Of a stretch of 64,000 nucleotides of DNA, positions 33,356 to 44,186 are shown in pieces. The stretch comes from Isoetes taiwanensis (Eukaryota > Streptophyta > Lycopodiopsida > Isoetales > Isoetaceae). A program made the position numbers and the translations under genes. Position 1 is the first letter of the stretch. Each line of letters begins with the position of its first letter. The stretch spans positions 38,050,826-38,114,825 of the forward strand of contig JAJEKV010000001.1 of NCBI GenBank assembly GCA_021234155.1. Direction: 5' to 3'. The notes beneath the pieces are model-generated. The model saw only the letters and a program-made list of their open reading frames with translations. It was not told the origin of the DNA and did no database searches.

Positions 33356-33744
33356 TGTTGGGAACATGGGTCATGGTTTAATCAAATAAAAGGCTATGGT
33401 TCATATTAAAACAGGGTTGGAAGGTATAGTTGGTTATAATAATAAAAAAAGGTTTCGGGTAAAAAAGCATGTTTTTCGTGACTGTAACAGAGCGGAGGTG
33501 TTAACTTAGGGCAGCCGGAATTGTAAAGCGACAGGAGCCGGAAGGAGCCGGATTTGGTTGTGTTGAGCCGAAGTGCTTGGAGCAGGTCTGTTGGGCCGAT
33601 TTGCCTGGGCCGGAATTGGCTCTACTGTCTGTAGCATCAGAGGAAGTTTTGCAAGCAGGTTTGCTGAGTTGATTGTAGGGAGAGGCTGAGTATTGGAATT
33701 AAAACTTGGGTTCAAATCCCAGCCTCAAGACATCACAAATAACA
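33356..33744 (+). repeat. Copia-1 3' LTR
   Basis: 389 bp, identical to the 5' LTR except two transitions (TTTTGGGT versus TTTCGGGT; GAGGTTGAG versus GAGGCTGAG). Confidence 0.95.
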
Positions 33745-34394
33745 GGCATATGGACAACACTTTCGTATTGAGGAAGTTGATAAAGGTCGTGTCACTTTTG
33801 ACTCTGGAATAATTGCTTCTCTTCTTCAAAGGAGTCAATGTAGTGCGGGGGACATAAATCCTATTGATGGCAATGTGGATTATATTGGAGTTATTACCAA
33901 AATCATGGACTTGAACTTTCTTTCCTTCCATGTGAAGGTGCTAAAGGCCAAATGGTTCAAAACACAAACCCAAGGAAGAATTCAAACCATTCAAGTACAC
34001 CCTTCTGGATTCTATGAGGTAGACACTTCACATGTCTTAAGAGATCTAGACGAGCCTTTTATATTTCCTAGTCAGGTGAAGCAAGTTTTTTTCCATGGTA
34101 ATCCTAGGGATAAGAAATGGCGGATAGTGGTTCATTCACAAACAACTTCTCGAAGAAACATTGTCGTGCCTATCCTCAATGATTCTAATTGTGACACCCA
34201 AGGACCATCAAGGCCTTCAGTTAAGGTCTCTAATGCATAGCCCAGAACATTGTATACTTGATGACTACTATGATGAGGAGAACGACACAGAAAATGGAAC
34301 AGAGAGACATGTATCGCGGCTCCTTTTGCAATTGGATGATGATGAAATAGAAGAAGTTGAGCAGGAATTGCTATATGACATTACTAAAGAGTAG
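33745..34394 (+). pseudogene. CACTA tnp2 transposase, DUF4216 and acidic tail (segment 5)
   Basis: After the second GGCAT the frame continues QHFRIEEVDKGRVTFDSGII, then NVDYIGVITKIMDLNFLSFH and VLKAKWFKTQTQGRIQTIQV. DEPFIFPSQVKQVFFHGNPR and DKKWRIVVHSQ follow: the DUF4216 domain that closes CACTA transposases. From about 34161 another frame gives DDYYDEENDTENG, RLLLQLDDDEIEEVEQELLY and a stop at 34392-34394, a typical acidic C-terminus. A shift near 34180-34240 separates the two. This is the 3' end of the tnp2 gene. Confidence 0.85.
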
Positions 34395-36244
34395 TTCAAT
34401 GATGAATTTTTTTAAGTATATGTCATTGTCGTTGAGGAATATTGTGTTGAGATCCTCTTGATACAATTGCTAATATTATGTATTGGTGAATTTTTAAATC
34501 ATATGACACACGTATGATAATGCACACTTTGTAGCCTTGGCAATCTTGTTCTAGCCACATAGGTATGTATGAAATGAGGACTTTTGAGAAAGTGAAAAAT
34601 CTAGAGAAAGTAGTTATATTAAGAGTGTATAGATAAATGGTTATTTGAATAGATGGCAAGTGTCTCTTTTGGTATCTTTGCATATGGGATTATTCAAAAG
34701 GCTTAATATGAGTAGTAACGTGCATGACTATAAGTAGAGTGCATACTATTAGTCAATGGTATAAAAGACACAGAGTCATGTTAGCATGAGTTCTAGAGTT
34801 CATACTACTGAATGAGTCAATAGTAGCATCAGACATAGGCTTAGAAATAGAGTGAATAGTAGCATCTAATATAGAGTCACTGGTAGAGTCAGAATTGGAA
34901 CTAATGATAGTGTCAGACATAGCGTCAGAAGTAGAGGTCAACATAAAGTCACGCATAGCGTCAATTGTAAGGTCAGAACTAGAGTCAGATGACGTGTATG
35001 CTTGAACCTAATGCCAAAGGGACCTCTCATCTAGATGCATGTCGCCCGGGCTCTCCACCGAAAGCTACTTTCAGTCCACGGTTGGCAGCCCCAGAGGACG
35101 TACCTTTTACTCATAGTGCATCAGATGTTACGTCAGTTATAATGTCAGTTATAGCATTAGATTGGTTAATTTTAATTTTTATTATTATTATTTTTTTATT
35201 ATTATAAGACCTATGGTACTATGATGTACGGGCCACAATATGAATATGTTGTTGCTAGCTAGAAATACTTGAATAATGTTGCACAAATGACTATGGTAGG
35301 CATGATAAAGCATGCCAGAGTTGAGTCTGAAGTTGAAGAAAAGGAAAGACCAATGGTTAAACTTAGGTATGTATACTCCACAATGTTACTTGGTAATCTT
35401 TGAAATACATGGGCTATGAAAAACCAAGATGCACATTATGGTGCTTTAACATGAAAACATCCAGCATATAAGTAAAAGAAAGTTAACCTATAATCGAAAA
35501 TGTTAGGGCAGATGGAACTTCACGTTCTCGGCCTGTGTACTCCAGAAATCCGGCCAGAGAAAAGCTCTGGCCCCATCATTTACATGATTATCTCACAGAA
35601 CAAGGAAGTATGGTCCTAAAACAGCTGGAAACGTGAGCCATCTAAAACAGTTCCGGGTTTAGGACAGTCGGTATATATGGAGAGGCTAGCCTTTGGAAAT
35701 ATACGAAATCCGCATTTCCTTGTGCGGACAAGTGCTGTGCAGAGAGATGGCAATTGGAAGCAATGTGAATATTCAGGATAAGCCATCTAATCAGGAGATA
35801 GCTGAAGCTGCTTATGCTGAGATGAACATGGGTCTTGCAATGTCCAAGGCAAGCGGATCTGTAGGCTTGAAGCATGTAGCTGACCAAATTCCTTGCAAAT
35901 CCAGTGGGATGGAGCGCACTTCTCAGGTTCTATTTGATTAAAGCATTTTCTTACTTGGTAAACTTAGCTGATGATGTCTTCAGGATTAGATTTGGCTTTA
36001 AAATCATCCTGCTTTATCATGGGATATGGTAGATCTAAAAAATAATAGCCAGGAGCTGCTAAATAGTGTTTTAACAGAAAATTATGAATACAAGGGCTTA
36101 TGAAAATTATGAATACAAGGGCTTATGAAAATTATGAATACAAGGGCTTATGAAAATTATGAATAGTGTTTTATGAAAATTATCAAAATTATGAAAATTA
36201 TGATAATGTCACCTACTTAAATACAAGGGCTGCTTATTGAATCG
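34395..36244. other. CACTA 3' region: subterminal-type repeats, small unidentified frames, 25-bp tandem repeat
   Basis: 34700-35190 is dense in AGAGTCAG, TAGCGTCAG and TAGTAGCATC motifs and ends with TATAGCATTAGATTGGTTAA, all shared with the true CACTA end at 43407-43730. Frames at about 35510-35620 (RPVYSRNPAREKLWPHH) and 35693-35941 (NIQDKPSNQEIAEAAYAEMN) look protein-like but match nothing I know. At 36077-36160 the unit AAAATTATGAATACAAGGGC + TTATG is repeated three times plus part of a fourth. Confidence 0.55.
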
Positions 36245-36683
36245 TGTTGAATGAAAATGATTCTTTTATGATATCTGAGAACAGAGAAGCTAGCATAAAA
36301 TGAAGATTGCACAGATACAGACATAGCCCTAAGGTGAACATGGAAAATGCAAGTTGAAGAAGAGCATGCACAACCAATGACCTATGGTTTATATAATATA
36401 GGTCGTTGTTTTAACTAGGGGAATTATGAACCATTGAAGTTAAGGAATTATGATCCATTGAAGTTTATATGGTTCATGTCGATGGAGGGAAATTGGATTC
36501 GAATATAGAAATACAGGGTAAGAGTCAAGCACCGAGTTCCTATAGCTATGGGGACTGCAAAGTGGCCGGATCTGCACCATGCGGTGAGGTCTGGCCCTAT
36601 AAATAAAGATGAAGAGAGAAGATCTGTAGCTGGTGGTGTGACGATTTTGTATACTATTGTATGCTTGTGTTCTCGGGGAACTA
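36245..36683 (+). repeat. Copia-2 5' LTR, first 439 bp
   Basis: Matches 41244-41690 of the 3' LTR and breaks off after ..CTCGGGGAACTA, where the inversion begins. A TATA-like CCCTATAAATAAAG lies at about 36596. Confidence 0.9.
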
Positions 36684-38442
36684 GGTTGACCTCTTAAAAC
36701 TAAGTCCGGTATGCTTTCCCAATAGGCATCCTTCACAAATGAAGTGATCCTTTTGTTCTTCTCCTACAATCATCCCATTCTTTATCATAAAATTAATGTT
36801 GTTCATATGAGTGTGGCTGAGCCTGTCATGCCATTCTCTAGCAGTAATCAAGTTAATATTGCCCTCAATATTGGCTTTGTCAAGTGCAAACAAATTGCCT
36901 ACTCTTTTTGCCAAAAACTTTAATTCATTGTCAAGAAAGATATTACAATGAGTTTTCTCAAAACATACTTTGTAGCCAAGGTCAACTAATTGGCTAACCG
37001 AGATTAAATTTCTGATAATTGAAGGTACACACAAAACATTTCTGAGTTCTACAGGATTTCCAGCCAAATCAAAAATCTCCAACATTCCAGCTTCTTCTAC
37101 TTGTTGCAAATTCCCATCTCCAAGTTGAATGTAACTTGAACTTCTCTTTGTCTTGTTTTTTAAGTTTACTTGCTTGCTTGATTATGCATCTCTCAGCTCC
37201 AGAATCTAGAACAAGCAAGTCATCATTATTTTTAGTCTCATTTACAGGCAATGTGCTAAAACATTTCTCTCTTACCTCTTCATTCTCGTCCAGTTCTTCC
37301 TTTTCTGAGTTGCTGACTTCTTTGGTTAAGTTTACAGTAGAGGTATTTCTTCCCCTGCCTCTCCCTCTATTATTGTACCTTCCTCTTGCATTTCCCCTTG
37401 TTTCTCCTCTTCCTCTTCCTTTAGCAAAGTCTTTAGGGCTAGAACAGTTTGCTGCCTGATGCCCCAGCCCATCACAGTTAAAACACCTATTGTCCTTTGT
37501 GAGCTTAGGACAATTATATTTCAAGTGGCCATAGCTATTGCAATGATAACATGGTCCCAATTTACTCTTCTCAATTCTGCCTTTTCCTTTCCCAACATAC
37601 AAGACCTCAGATTGTTCATCATATTCCCCGAATAATTTCTTTTGTTCTAATTCTGTTTTGACCATTAATTCTGCAAGTTCCCTTGATTTAGCAATATTTC
37701 TGACCAAGGTGGAAAGCTGATCATAATCAGAAAAGGCTCGTGCAATTGACATTACTTGGTGCTCATTTGTTATTACAACCCCTGCTGCTTCTAACTCTGC
37801 TATCAAGTTGTCAAATCTTTGGAAAAATTCTTTTATATCATCCTTCTTATGAAATCTCAAATTTCTAAGTTCTCTATCAAGAACATCCAACTGGGATGAG
37901 GTCTTGTTTTCATAAGTTTTGATAAGGTATTTCCAAATTGCTCTCGGATTCATTCCTCTCACTTTCAACAAAATACTAGAACTCAACTTGACTGTCAAAA
38001 TACTCTTAGCCTCTATTAATTTGACATTTATGTTTGAGCTGGTTACCTCAACTTCTCCAGAGCTGGAGGCTTCATCTGCTGTAGAGGTAATTGCTGCTGT
38101 ACCACTAACCTCATTACTGCCAGCATCTTCTCCAACATAGGGCCAAAGCCCTTCCACTTCCAAGATCTCCTTGATCTTTTCCTTCCATACTTGAAAGCCT
38201 CCTGTGCCTTTGAACACTTCTACTACACTAATAATGATGACCAAGTCTAGTAGTCATAATTGTTAGCTCTGATACCAAATGAAATAGATTCAAAGATCAA
38301 ACAACAAATTCTTATGACTAACTAGACTTCAGAGTAGCAATGGTGTACCTTTTCCATGAAATTATAAGATCATATTAATCATACCATTGAAGTGCAACCA
38401 TTGACTAAATCACTGTTCATTTGGCCTTTGTCTTCACTATAA
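36684..38442 (-). pseudogene. Copia-2 gag-protease and integrase N-terminus, inverted block
   Basis: On the minus strand from 38442: the LTR end, TGGTATCAGAGC, then gag. After a frame slip near 38230 it reads VFKGTGGFQVWKEKIKEILE, two knuckles CYHCNSYGHLKYNC and CFNCDGLGHQAANC (about 37545-37460), and protease LLVLDSGAERCIIK (about 37225-37185). A second slip at about 37130 leads to AGMLEIFDLAGNPVELRNVL and SVSQLVDLGYKVCF. The integrase zinc part (EWHDRLSHTHMNN..CEGCLLGKHTGLSFKRS) ends at 36684. The next residues of integrase (RAKGILDLIHTDLCGP) start at 38443 on the plus strand, which shows inversion of an intact unit rather than a separate element. Confidence 0.9.
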
Positions 38443-41110
38443 AAGAGCCAAAGGGATTTTAGATCTTATACATACTGATTTATGTGGACCAATTAATGTG
38501 ACTAGCATGTCAGGGAAGAAATATTTCATAACTTTTATAGATGATTATTCAAGAAAAACTAAATGCTATATCTTAAGGCACAAAGATCAAGCTTTTACAG
38601 CATACAAGAAATGGAGAGACAAACTGGAAGGAAAGTCAAATGTGTCAGAACTGACAGGGGAGGAGAATTTCTTTCAGGGGAATTCAAAAAACATTGCAAA
38701 ATTAATGGGATAAGGAGGCAGCTAACCTGCAGGTACACACCTCAGCAAAATGGAGTGGCAGAAAGAAAGAACAGAACAATTCTAGATGCAGTTCGATCCA
38801 TGCTAAGACACTCAGGTATGCCAAATTTTTTATGGGATGAAGCAGTTAAAACTGCTGTACTAATTCAAAATAAATTGCCTTCCTTATCTATCAATGGTAA
38901 AACCCCTGATGAGATGTGGAATGGAAATATACCTTCCTATGAAATGTTCAAAGCTTATGGATGTAAGGCTTATGTTCATGTTCCTAAGGAAATCAGAAAA
39001 AAGTTAGATGACAGGGCAACAATATGTTTTCTAGCAGGTTATGATGAGCATGCAAAGGCATATAGATTATTTGATGAGTCTAAAAGGCAAATCATCATTA
39101 GTAGGGATGTGGTGTTTGATGAGAACATGCTTTCCAAAGACAGGAATAAAATAATGGCTCGTAGTGGAATCGAAATGACAGAAGTAAAAGAGAATGAAGA
39201 GGGCAATATATCTGCTGATATAGACAGTGATGCTGAAAATGAGGAGGAATTAAAACAGGGAAATGCAATAGAAAATGAACATGCAGAAGCTGAGGAGAAG
39301 GCACAAGAGTCAGAACAAGTTGAAAAACACAAGGGAAAAAGGAAATCAGAAGCAGAAAAACTCAAAGGGAAGCTAAATCTAGATGTAGGTGAATATGGCA
39401 GAACTGAAAAGGGAAAAAGCAAAAGGCTAATTAATGAGTTGGTGGACATACATCAAGTGATGGCAATATTTGAACCAAAGGTACCATTAAATCATGAGGA
39501 GGCACTGCAAACTGAAGAATCAGAATTTTGGAAACAAGCTATGAAGGAGGAAATAGATGTATTTATTAGAACCAACACATATGAAGTTGTGTCAAAGCCT
39601 GACAACAAAAATGTTATAGGATGTAAGTGGATTTTCAAACTTAAGACTGGAGTAAATGGGGAGCAGAAATATAAGGCCAGACTAGTGGCACAAGGATTTA
39701 CACAAAGAAAAGGTTTGGATTATGATGAAACATTTTCACCCATTGTAAAGTTGACAAGTATAAGGATCTTATTAGCTTATGCAAATGCAAACAGTTTGGA
39801 AGTGCATCACATGGATGTGAGGACAGCCTTCTTAAATGCAAAAATTGATGAGGAAGTGTACATGAAGCAACCACCTGGTTTTGAAGATAAAAAGGGGAAC
39901 ATGGTATGGAAACTCAACCGAGCTGTTTATGGCCTAAAACAGTCACCAAGGTTATGGTATAAGTGCATAGATAAGTACTTGCAAGAACAAGAGTTCAAAC
40001 AATTCTTGAATGATGGAAACATGTATATTTTAAATAGGGGTAATCAATTTTGCATCATAGCTTTATACGTGGATGATAATATCATGGTTGCAAGTGACAT
40101 GGATATTTTAAACCACTGCAAACAAATTCTGCAGAACAGATATCAAATGGTGGACTTAGGGGAATTAAAGAAGTTTCTTGGCATGGAAGTAAACAGGGAC
40201 AAGAGAAGCAAAAGATTGACAATTACCCAGGTCTGCAATATTCAAGGAATGCTTAAGAGATTTAACATGTCAGAATGTAATGTCTCTAAGACTCCAATAT
40301 CACAGGGACTCAAGCTTTCTTCAGAGATGAGTCCTAAGACAGATTTAGAAGTTGAACAAATGGCAAATGTGCCTTATAAGGAGCTAATAGGCTGCTTACT
40401 GTTTGTATCAAATAGCACAAGGCCTGATATAGCCTTTACAGTGAGCTTACTAAGCAGATTCTGCAATAACCTTGGTCACCAACATTGGAATGCAGCAAAA
40501 AGAGTGTTGAGATATCTCAAATACACTATGCACCATGGGCTACTCAAATGATGACCTGACACTAACAGGATATGCAGATGCTGACTGGGAAAGTGACTTG
40601 GACACTAGAAAATCAACTTCAGGGTTTTGTTTGATGCTAGGAGGAGCAACAATTGCCTAGAAGAGCAAGAGACAATCTTGTGTAGCCATGTCAACTGCTG
40701 AAGCTGAGTACAACTCAGCAACCTTGGCAGCAAAGGAAATAGCTTGGACCAGACGCCTACTAGAAGAACTCAAGGTATGTCAAAGTCTGCCTACAGTATT
40801 ACATTCTGATAGTTTAAGTTGCATAGCAATTACCAGAAACCCTATTCTTCATCAAAGGACTAAGCACATAGAATTACATGTTCATTTCATTAGAGATATG
40901 GTTGCAAAGAACATTATAACAATAGAGTATATTGGGACAAATGAACAAGTTGCAAATGTGTTAACCAAAGGTTTGCCAGAAATCAAGTTTTCAAAGTTTA
41001 AAGCTGATATGGGAGTCAAAGAGTTTAGTCTGGATCGAAATGTTGTGTTTAAAGAAAGTGAACAGATGAGAAAGTTATGTTTTGAGAAAGATAACAGAGG
41101 AGAAACAACA
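38443..41110 (+). pseudogene. Copia-2 integrase, reverse transcriptase and RNase H
   Basis: Integrase core: HTDLCGPINV, ITFIDDYSRK, then a short deletion with frameshift near 38612, RTDRGGEFLSG and TPQQNGVAERKNRT. An acidic linker follows (39180-39440). Reverse transcriptase: WIFKLKTGVNGEQKYKARLV, HHMDVRTAFLNAKIDEEVYM and LYVDDNIMVAS (about 40065). RNase H: SNSTRPDIAFT. A frame change near 40545 precedes TGYADADWESDLDTRKSTSG. A TAG at 40658-40660 stands where Trp is expected (ATIAWKSK), and STAEAEYNSATLAAKE is in another frame to about 41174. Four or more lesions make it inactive. Confidence 0.92.
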
Positions 41111-41243
41111 GGTTCTTATTGTGACAGTTATATGCTATTATGTTTAAAGCAGATGAGAAGGTTATATTTTAAATAACAGGTTCTTATTGTGACAGTTACA
41201 TGCAACTCAAACAATATATCAGATATTTGAAAGAAAGGGGAAA

Positions 41244-41846
41244 TGTTGAATGAAAATGGTTCTTTCATGATATCTGAGAACAGAGAAGCTAGCATATAAT
41301 GAAGACTGCACAGATACAGGCATAGCCCTAAGGTGAACATGGAAAATGCAAGTTGAAGAAGAGCATGCATAATGACTTATGGTTTATATAACACGGGTCG
41401 TTGTTTTAACTAGGGGAATAATGAACCATTGAAGTTAAGGAATTATGAACCATTGAAGTTTATATGGTTCATGTCGATGGAGGGAAATTGGATTCAAATA
41501 TAGAAATACAGGGTAAGAGTCAAGCACCGAGTTCCTATAGCTATGAGGACTGCAAAGCGGCCGGATCTGCACCATGCGGTGAGGTCTGGCCCTATAAATA
41601 AAGATGAAGAGAGAAAATCTGTAGCTGGTGGTGTGACGATTTTGTATACTATTGTATGCTTGTGTTCTCGGGGAACTAAGATATAATAGTGAAGACAAAG
41701 GCCAAATGAACAGTGATTTAGTCAATGGTTGCACTTCAATGGTATGATTAATATGATCTTATAATTTCATGGAAAAGGTACACCATTGCTACTTTGAAGT
41801 CTAGTTAGTCATAAGAATTTGTTGTTTGATCTTTGAATCTATTTCA
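41244..41846 (+). repeat. Copia-2 3' LTR
   Basis: 603 bp from TGTTGAATG to CTATTTCA. Its last 180 bp match, inverted, 38280-38440. Confidence 0.92.
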
Positions 41847-41907
41847 AATCAAAATTTAGTCCTTGAAAAGGTCTGAACTAGATTGAAATCTGTCTTCTGA
41901 CAGGTCT

Positions 41908-41911
<4 letters not shown>

Positions 41912-41944
<33 letters not shown>

Positions 41945-43406
41945 GCAAGAATCTGTATTTTATTCGAATGATAAAACATTTATGTACATACAGTTGAGTA
42001 TGGAACTGCTACCACTTCTCCGATCCATGAATAGAAGTCCATACTTTGAGCCTAGTACTCTTAGAACCCCTCTCAACTTCTTCTCCATGGGATACTACAG
42101 GAGAGGAGGACTAAGTTTCTGGACCCTAGTGATGCAACAAGGGCCAGCTACTGGACAAGAGCTACCCGGCCTCTTCTCCAGACAGATACTATGGGAGCAC
42201 AGCTCTTGTCTTTCCCTATGCCCCAATTGCATCATAGCTTCAAAAAAGTTGGCCCTAAGATAAACAGAAGAAACCAGACTTGAGTTAGAGAGCCATAGAA
42301 GAACGGAGCAACCAAGTGCACTGATCTGCCACCAAGCAAGAGTTTAGGATCCTCTGTACGCTCCTCCCGAATATAGTGATGATCAGGCCAGATGCTGTAG
42401 CAGTACTATAGGGAGTGCCCCGGTGTGTGCAGCACTCAACCTTCTTCTCACTAAGCGGACCAACAGGGGCACCACCGCTAGAATCCTGAACCATGCCAAG
42501 CCCATCTGCATCTAGCTATGCAGGCCTTGTCTTCCTGCAAAACCAAGAATGAGACATTTCTAGGGTCTCCCGCCCACTAGAAGCCCATGGCTCCCAATAT
42601 GCCCCGTACATCCTGACTGCCAGGACACAAGCCACCCCTTGCTGGGAAAGGGGAGCGCAGACCCTGCTACATGTTAAGTAAACTACCACAAAATCTTCTA
42701 AATAATTGCAGACAGATTATGAGGAGTTGCTCCACTCAATATATCTTATTCTTGCCAACTCCTGGCATCTGCTCAAAGAAAGTTTACAGCCTAGTACTAG
42801 TAATGAAAGCATCGTCTTCTTCTTCCTTACCATAGTACTACAGGAGAGCATCAATTCTTTCCAGCCTGCCTTTTGCCCAGCCTTAAAGATCCCTTCCGAA
42901 AAATGTTCTGGCAAAGGTTTCTGTACTACGCAGTGCTCTCCTTCTTCCTCAGGCGATGAATACTACAGCTCTGCTTGCATTTTTTTCCTAAAACCTGTAT
43001 CCCTTCTCCCAGCCGGCATACTAGAAGTAACCAAGAAAGGACATATCTTAAATAGAGCTTCTCCCCATAAACTTGACCACTAACCTGAGGCACAGCTCCC
43101 CTGACTGGAAACCTTGTGGAAGATGCAGAAATATGTAACAGAAAACCAGGTATGCCGTCCTTGCCAAGCAACACAGAAGCCCCTGGATTTAGAAGCTGAA
43201 AGATAAGGAAGGAGACTTTCCTGGTTAGTAGCACAAGAGGGAGTGGAAAACCCAGCTGCATAAAACTCCTGCAGCCCTGTTCCCTGATGGCCTTCCAGCA
43301 TCTTGCCTGAAGAAACGACTCACCAAGCACCAGAGACGGCCATGGCCGTCTCCTATGAATCGGCCAAGAACCTGGCCGCCATCGCCGGCCCGTTATCGGC
43401 CCACGA
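41912..43406 (-). mobile_element. Retrocopy of a polyadenylated transcript, poly(A) tail on minus strand
   Basis: A run of about 30 T (41912-41941) is the complement of a poly(A) tail. On the minus strand AATAAAA lies about 17 bases before the tail, as in a pol II mRNA 3' end. The sequence is non-repetitive until CACTA subterminal sequence resumes at about 43407 (GATTGGTTAAAATGAT). Minus frames (43465-42926; 43301-43080) lack known domains, so the source may be an mRNA 3' UTR or a non-coding RNA. A target duplication is not evident. An unrecognised LINE 3' end is the alternative. Confidence 0.55.
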
Positions 43407-43732
43407 GATTGGTTAAAATGATATAGCATCATCTTTAGAGTCAGACATAGCGTCAAAGATGACATGTATGCTTGAACCTAATGTTAACACCTTTGACTCA
43501 TAGTGCATCAGATCCTACCTCAGCTATAACATCAACTATAGCATTAGATTGGTTAAAATGATAAAGCGTCATCCATAGAGTCAGATATAGCGACAGAATT
43601 AGCAGCAGAGAAATATCTAACTATAAGTGTTGCTAATAACTACAAAACAATGTTTTCACCTCAAAAAACACTAAAAATATAATATCCTTCTGACGCTATA
43701 ACTGACTCTAACACCCCTTTTCTCTTGTAGTG
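43407..43732 (-). repeat. CACTA 3' terminal inverted repeat and subterminal repeats
   Basis: On the minus strand it starts CACTACAAGAGAAAAGGGG and goes on with GTTAGAGTCAGTTATAGCGT. Repeats of GAGTCAGATATAGCG-type and GATTGGTTAAAATGAT (43407 and 43548) fill the rest. Confidence 0.88.
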
Positions 43733-44186
43733 AGCTCCAAAACTTAAACCCTTTGAGAACCTAGCAACTCATAGAGTTCATGCCTTACAGGTCATATCCT
43801 AGTCAGATTCGACCGGGATCTTGCACCGTGCCATCACGTAGAGAGAGTCTTCACACCAGAAGATGGATCCTTAAAATTCCCTGGATGGAAGCAGCTTGTC
43901 CTATAAGCTTCTTCTAAAGGTCTTGATTGCAGATATTACCAAATCAAGTGAACGTTGTCACGAGCATTTACTGAATGCTAGATTCATTTCCTGCCAGGGA
44001 CCACTTCTGTTGCTTCTATAGTTAATATCATGGTCATATTGCCACCAACACTAGATACATGCCACCTTTGATCTTCAAACAAGATGAGAAAATGCAATGA
44101 ACAACAAAGATGCATCTTTATGTTTATTTGGTTTCAATAGAGTGTATAGTCCTTTAGAAATCAGTAGCTTAAGGAATATATGATGA
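43733..44186. other. Intergenic sequence, nothing recognised
   Basis: Unique-looking AT-rich DNA between the CACTA end and the fold-back cluster; no coding region, RNA gene or repeat is supported. Confidence 0.5.

Larger units (their letters stand above)
28654..33744 (+). mobile_element. Copia-1: young Ty1/copia LTR retrotransposon
   Basis: Two 389-bp LTRs (28654-29042 and 33356-33744), each TGTTGGGAAC..AATAACA, differ at two positions. The 5-bp duplication GGCAT flanks it (28649-28653, 33745-33749). The primer-binding site TGGTATCAGAGC (29044-29055) is complementary to the 3' end of initiator tRNA-Met. A purine tract GAGGAAGGGA lies at 33346-33355. Gene order gag-protease-integrase-reverse transcriptase-RNase H defines Ty1/copia. 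The element is 5,091 bp and interrupts the tnp2 DUF4216 exon. Confidence 0.97.
36245..41846 (+). mobile_element. Copia-2: older Ty1/copia element with an inverted 5' internal segment
   Basis: The 3' LTR is 41244-41846 (603 bp, TGTTGAATG..CTATTTCA), preceded by the purine tract AAGAAAGGGGAAA. The first 439 bp of the 5' LTR lie at 36245-36683. The remaining LTR end, the primer-binding site (38266-38277, reversed) and gag-protease lie inverted in 36684-38442. Integrase to RNase H is in normal orientation from 38443. Flanks AATCG and AATCA are a 5-bp duplication with one change. About fifteen substitutions and one indel separate the comparable LTR parts, so it is older than copia-1. Confidence 0.92.
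1..43732 (+). mobile_element. CACTA/EnSpm DNA transposon, 5' end outside window, heavily interrupted
   Basis: The outermost element of the left two thirds of the window. It is recognised by a tnp2-type transposase gene in five collinear pieces and by a 3' terminus at 43732 that reads CACTACAAGAGAAAAGGGG on the minus strand, the typical start of a CACTA inverted repeat. Next to this end are subterminal repeats of the kind AGTCAGA.ATAGCGTCA (43407-43720; similar repeats at 34700-35190). The matching 5' terminus is not in the window. Only about 6 kb of the 43.7 kb belongs to the element. The rest is insertions, several of which restore a continuous tnp2 reading frame when removed. The three bases after the end are AGC; without the other end the target duplication cannot be tested. 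Confidence 0.85.

Noticed and set aside
36245-38442. Separate minus-strand copia inserted next to copia-2
   Set aside because: The inverted block lacks its own LTR pair and target duplication, and both junctions complete the broken LTR and integrase of copia-2.
42926-43465. 179-codon minus-strand frame as a host gene
   Set aside because: It crosses from the retrocopy into CACTA subterminal sequence, has no domain, and codon content looks random.
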